DNA from: CAWBRT01 sp050015355
GTDB lineage: Bacteria > Acidobacteriota > Terriglobia > Terriglobales > Acidobacteriaceae
DNA length: 7,809 bases
Direction of reading: 5' to 3'
Assembly (NCBI GenBank): GCA_050015355.1
Contig: JBEKBO010000164.1
Coordinates: 1-7,809, forward strand
A program made the position numbers and the translations under genes. Of this stretch, positions 6,358-7,809 are shown piece by piece. Below the pieces are notes generated by a model, which ran no database searches, had not been told where the DNA came from, and was given only the letters and a program-made list of their open reading frames with translations. Positions within the stretch are counted from its first letter, which is position 1; each line of letters begins with the position of its first letter.

Positions 6358-6448
6358 TGCCAATTTGTGACGTTTAGCCGATCTCGGCAACTTTCTCACC
6401 AAGGTCCTGTTGCGTAGCTTTGGCCCGCAGTCCGTCTGGCTCCCCCGA

Positions 6449-6823
6449 TTAGATTCCAAAAACCATCTCCCATTGAGGAATCGACATAATAAATGATGGG
6501 GAAGCAATGCCCGCGATGGAAATAATGCCCTCATCACCCAAGTTTTCATCAAACAGCGGGAAGCAGCCCGGATTGTCTTCCAAGAATCGCGTGTACCGCT
6601 CCATCGGCCTATTCATCATGCCGCCTTTTGTCTCATCCTGTTTCCAACCGCCAACAAGACACGGATCTTTGCCAAGCTCGCTGCCGATCACCGGGTCTTT
6701 GATTTGCTTTGGGATGCTTGGGACCGAAGTCATTTTGTTTGCCTTAAACAACCATAATGTTACGCATTCGGCAGCGATTCCTAATACTGCCAAGAGCGTT
6801 ACGAGCATCAGCGACGCATTCAC
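6449..6823 (-). CDS. Small membrane-anchored hypothetical protein
   Basis: With the GTG at 6823 as start this is a 124-residue protein. Residues about 4-26 are a hydrophobic helix (L-M-L-V-T-L-L-A-V-L-G-I-A, then V-T-L-W-L-F) with K27 and K30 after it. The remaining roughly 95 residues are polar and rich in Pro, Gly and Met, and probably lie outside the cytoplasm. Two cysteines (C55, C87) flank a W-K-Q-D-E-T-K-G-G-M-M segment and could pair. There is no lipobox: the residue before C20 is Glu. The start is decided by AAAGGA at 6832-6837, 8 nt before the GTG. The frame is open to a TTG at 6985, giving 178 residues, but that start has no equally good site and puts the helix mid-protein. I do not recognise the family. 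It is an isolated gene in a debris-rich region. Confidence 0.55.
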   Translation of the reverse strand: MNASLMLVTLLAVLGIAAECVTLWLFKANKMTSVPSIPKQIKDPVIGSELGKDPCLVGGWKQDETKGGMMNRPMERYTRFLEDNPGCFPLFDENLGDEGIISIAGIASPSFIMSIPQWEMVFGI

Positions 6824-7132
6824 CTTGAACGTCCTTTCTACGTTGTAGAATTCTGGCGCTACGTCGTGACCGTTTGCGTTTCCTGCGGCTGGGTACAAAC
6901 AATCCGCCTGTAAGCCACCCTCACAGGGCCCAGCGTCTCCAACGCTACTAAGTGCCGAAGTGAATGTCTGCTCAATATTGCTCAAAGTCGAAAGCGTCGG
7001 ACGCCGAAGTGCGTACAGTCTGCGGTGACTGGAGAAACACCGAATGCCGGTTTCAGGATCATCACGGCGCCGGCAATCATCGGGCTGAGCAGTAAGCCGA
7101 AGAGCGAATTCCCGCTTTACATCTTTTGTCGT
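6824..7132. other. Intergenic stretch with a short hydrophobic frame
   Basis: About 310 bases without a firm gene. On the minus strand, 6982-7080 encodes 32 residues from ATG to TGA (M-I-A-G-A-V-M-I-L-K-P-A-F-G-V), and the frame is open about 10 codons further upstream (L-F-G-L-L-L-S-P). It looks like the end of a membrane segment and may be a remnant of a lost gene. No ribosome binding site or family is recognised. Confidence 0.3.
6832..6837 (-). promoter_or_regulatory. Ribosome binding site deciding a GTG start
   Basis: AAAGGA on the minus strand, 8 nt upstream of the GTG at 6823. It makes the hydrophobic helix the N-terminus of the protein. Confidence 0.5.
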
Positions 7133-7729
7133 TCATCGCCGGGTTCCGATAGCGGTTGAACCACTGGGGGCGCGCCCAGATCCCGGTCTTCCCCGGCGGC
7201 GTGCTATTACTCCTGTTGTTTCTGACGCCGATTCTCCAAGCTCAATCGTTCTCCATTCCATCGTTATGTTTAATAGGATGCTCTTACGTCCATGACGCCC
7301 ACATGGGGCTAGCCGCATGAAAAAGAGTCGAGCGCGACGGAACTCAGCGCACGTGGGAGCGGTATTCCCGTTTTCGCCGAATCCCGCAATCTGATTGACG
7401 ATCCTGGCCCCTGCAGCGGAAGAGTACCAGGGTCGAACCATCCATGTGACATGCGTGTCATAGCCTGAGAGTCGCATCAGCGCCGGAACCATGAGCCCGG
7501 TGAAAGCCGCTATCGGATTGTTGCCGAACGTCGAGAACAATAGCTTGAACCAAACTACATCCGGCTTGATGTCTCGAATCGCTTTCCACAAGCGCATGGG
7601 ATTCGATAGTTTGTTGAATGACCAACATCGTACTACCTCGAACCCTGGAAGCTCCGGACAAGGCGATTCCAGTTCGTCCGCCAATATGGTAAGGGCCTGC
7701 GCATAAATAAAGTCTACATTTCTACTCAT
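7133..7729 (-). pseudogene. Degraded glycosyltransferase (GT4-like) fragment
   Basis: The frame is open for 198 residues, but only residues about 9-95 look like a protein family: the N-terminal Rossmann-like half of a group-1 glycosyltransferase. Recognisable parts are Y-A-Q-A-L-T near 9-14, F-E-V-V-R-C-W-S-F-N at 30-39, I-K-P-D-V-V-W-F at 54-61, L-F-S-T-F-G-N-N-P at 64-72 and M-R-L-S-G-Y-D-T-H-V-T at 85-95. In relatives the H-V-T is followed by a His-rich L-H-H segment and a donor-binding domain. Here the sequence turns unrelated and Arg-rich. Other frames after 7440 do not restore a long match, so several changes are likely. The first 20 or so residues of the family are also missing, and the 5' end coincides with the 3' end of a probable transposase. 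The intact protein would be about 400 residues. Confidence 0.6.
7150..7320 (+). other. Short plus-strand hydrophobic frame
   Basis: Between stops beginning at 7150 and 7318, the plus strand reads a hydrophobic stretch (I-P-V-F-P-G-G-V-L-L-L-L-L-F-L-T-P-I-L, about 7180-7236). It has no good start codon or ribosome binding site. It could be a relic of a membrane protein or chance antisense to the decayed glycosyltransferase tail. Confidence 0.15.
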
Positions 7730-7808
7730 GAGGCGAAACTAAATAGTTCCAGTCTCCATGAAAAGCTGCTGGCGCCAAGTTGAGGGTGGCCATTTCTGCA
7801 TCAGGGAT
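7722..7808 (-). mobile_element. 3' end of a probable transposase gene, cut by the window edge
   Basis: The last 28 codons of a minus-strand gene entering from beyond 7809, ending TAG at 7722-7724. The readable C-terminus contains M-A-T-L-N-L and A-F-H-G-D-W-N-Y. From memory, F-H-G-E-W-N-Y-T-I close to the C-terminus is characteristic of ISAzo13-family (Rhodopirellula-type DDE) transposases, so this is probably such an element. Only 28 residues are visible, so the family call is tentative. It overlaps the first codons of the glycosyltransferase fragment in another frame, as expected if the element inserted into that gene. The element's terminal repeat should lie between about 7700 and 7722. 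Confidence 0.5.
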
Positions 7809-7809
7809 C

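Larger units (their letters stand above)
5971..6448. other. Gene-poor stretch with repeat debris and a palindrome
   Basis: No supportable gene. A minus-strand frame crosses 5867-6280, but it begins with GTG, has no family resemblance, and its internal similarity simply reflects the two DNA repeats 237 bp (79 codons) apart. Also present are TTCCC-AAATC-GGGAA at 6214-6228 and a perfect 14-bp palindrome at 6344-6357. The region is probably mobile-element or gene debris. Confidence 0.4.

Noticed and set aside
6824..6985. N-terminal extension of the membrane protein from TTG at 6985
   Set aside because: The TTG has no comparable ribosome binding site and the extension would place the membrane helix mid-protein. 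The AAAGGA-GTG start is better.
1..7809. CRISPR array, tRNA or rRNA
   Set aside because: No regularly spaced identical repeats, cloverleaf-like sequences or conserved rRNA stretches were found on reading either strand.

Overview
The window suggests a soil-type, non-cyanobacterial bacterium, most likely Acidobacteriota. This is inferred from the style of the proteins: a KaiC/KaiB pair next to a PAS histidine kinase with an A-I-R-S-G-E-V-D-A-L motif, a Crp-type regulator with an N-S-S-E-K-R-L-A-R motif, and a small protein starting R-G-N-P-N-W-G-K. No rRNA or other phylogenetic marker is present, so the assignment is tentative. All supported genes lie on the minus strand.

Layout in the direction of transcription (right to left). 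The right end (7809 to about 5700) is a debris zone. It holds the last codons of a probable transposase cut by the window edge, a glycosyltransferase fragment degraded at both ends, a small membrane-anchored protein of unknown function, two copies of a diverged 45-bp direct repeat 237 bp apart, and a short acidic reading frame. Next come about 340 bases without a gene, with a candidate promoter and a clear ribosome binding site for the following operon.

The core (5348 to 1471) is a tightly packed four-gene operon: kaiC, kaiB, a PAS-HisKA_3 histidine kinase and a NarL/FixJ-type response regulator. KaiC is a complete double-domain ATPase with both Walker A motifs, both catalytic Glu pairs and a Ser-Ser pair where cyanobacterial KaiC has its Ser-Thr phosphorylation site. 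KaiB is complete in its fold but lacks the acidic tail. There is no kaiA, and the kinase has a PAS domain instead of the KaiB-like sensor of cyanobacterial SasA. The likely arrangement is a KaiA-independent KaiBC timer or stress module next to its own two-component output, rather than a full circadian clock.

Downstream of the response regulator are a 20-nt stem-loop directly after the stop codon and a 20-bp dyad (9-bp perfect arms, 2-bp centre). A Crp/Fnr-family regulator gene (1338 to 559) follows on the same strand. The left end (558 to 1) holds one short possible gene and otherwise nothing recognised.

The most notable points are the kaiC-kaiB-kinase-regulator operon, the dyad between it and the Crp-type gene, and the transposon-associated decay at the right end.
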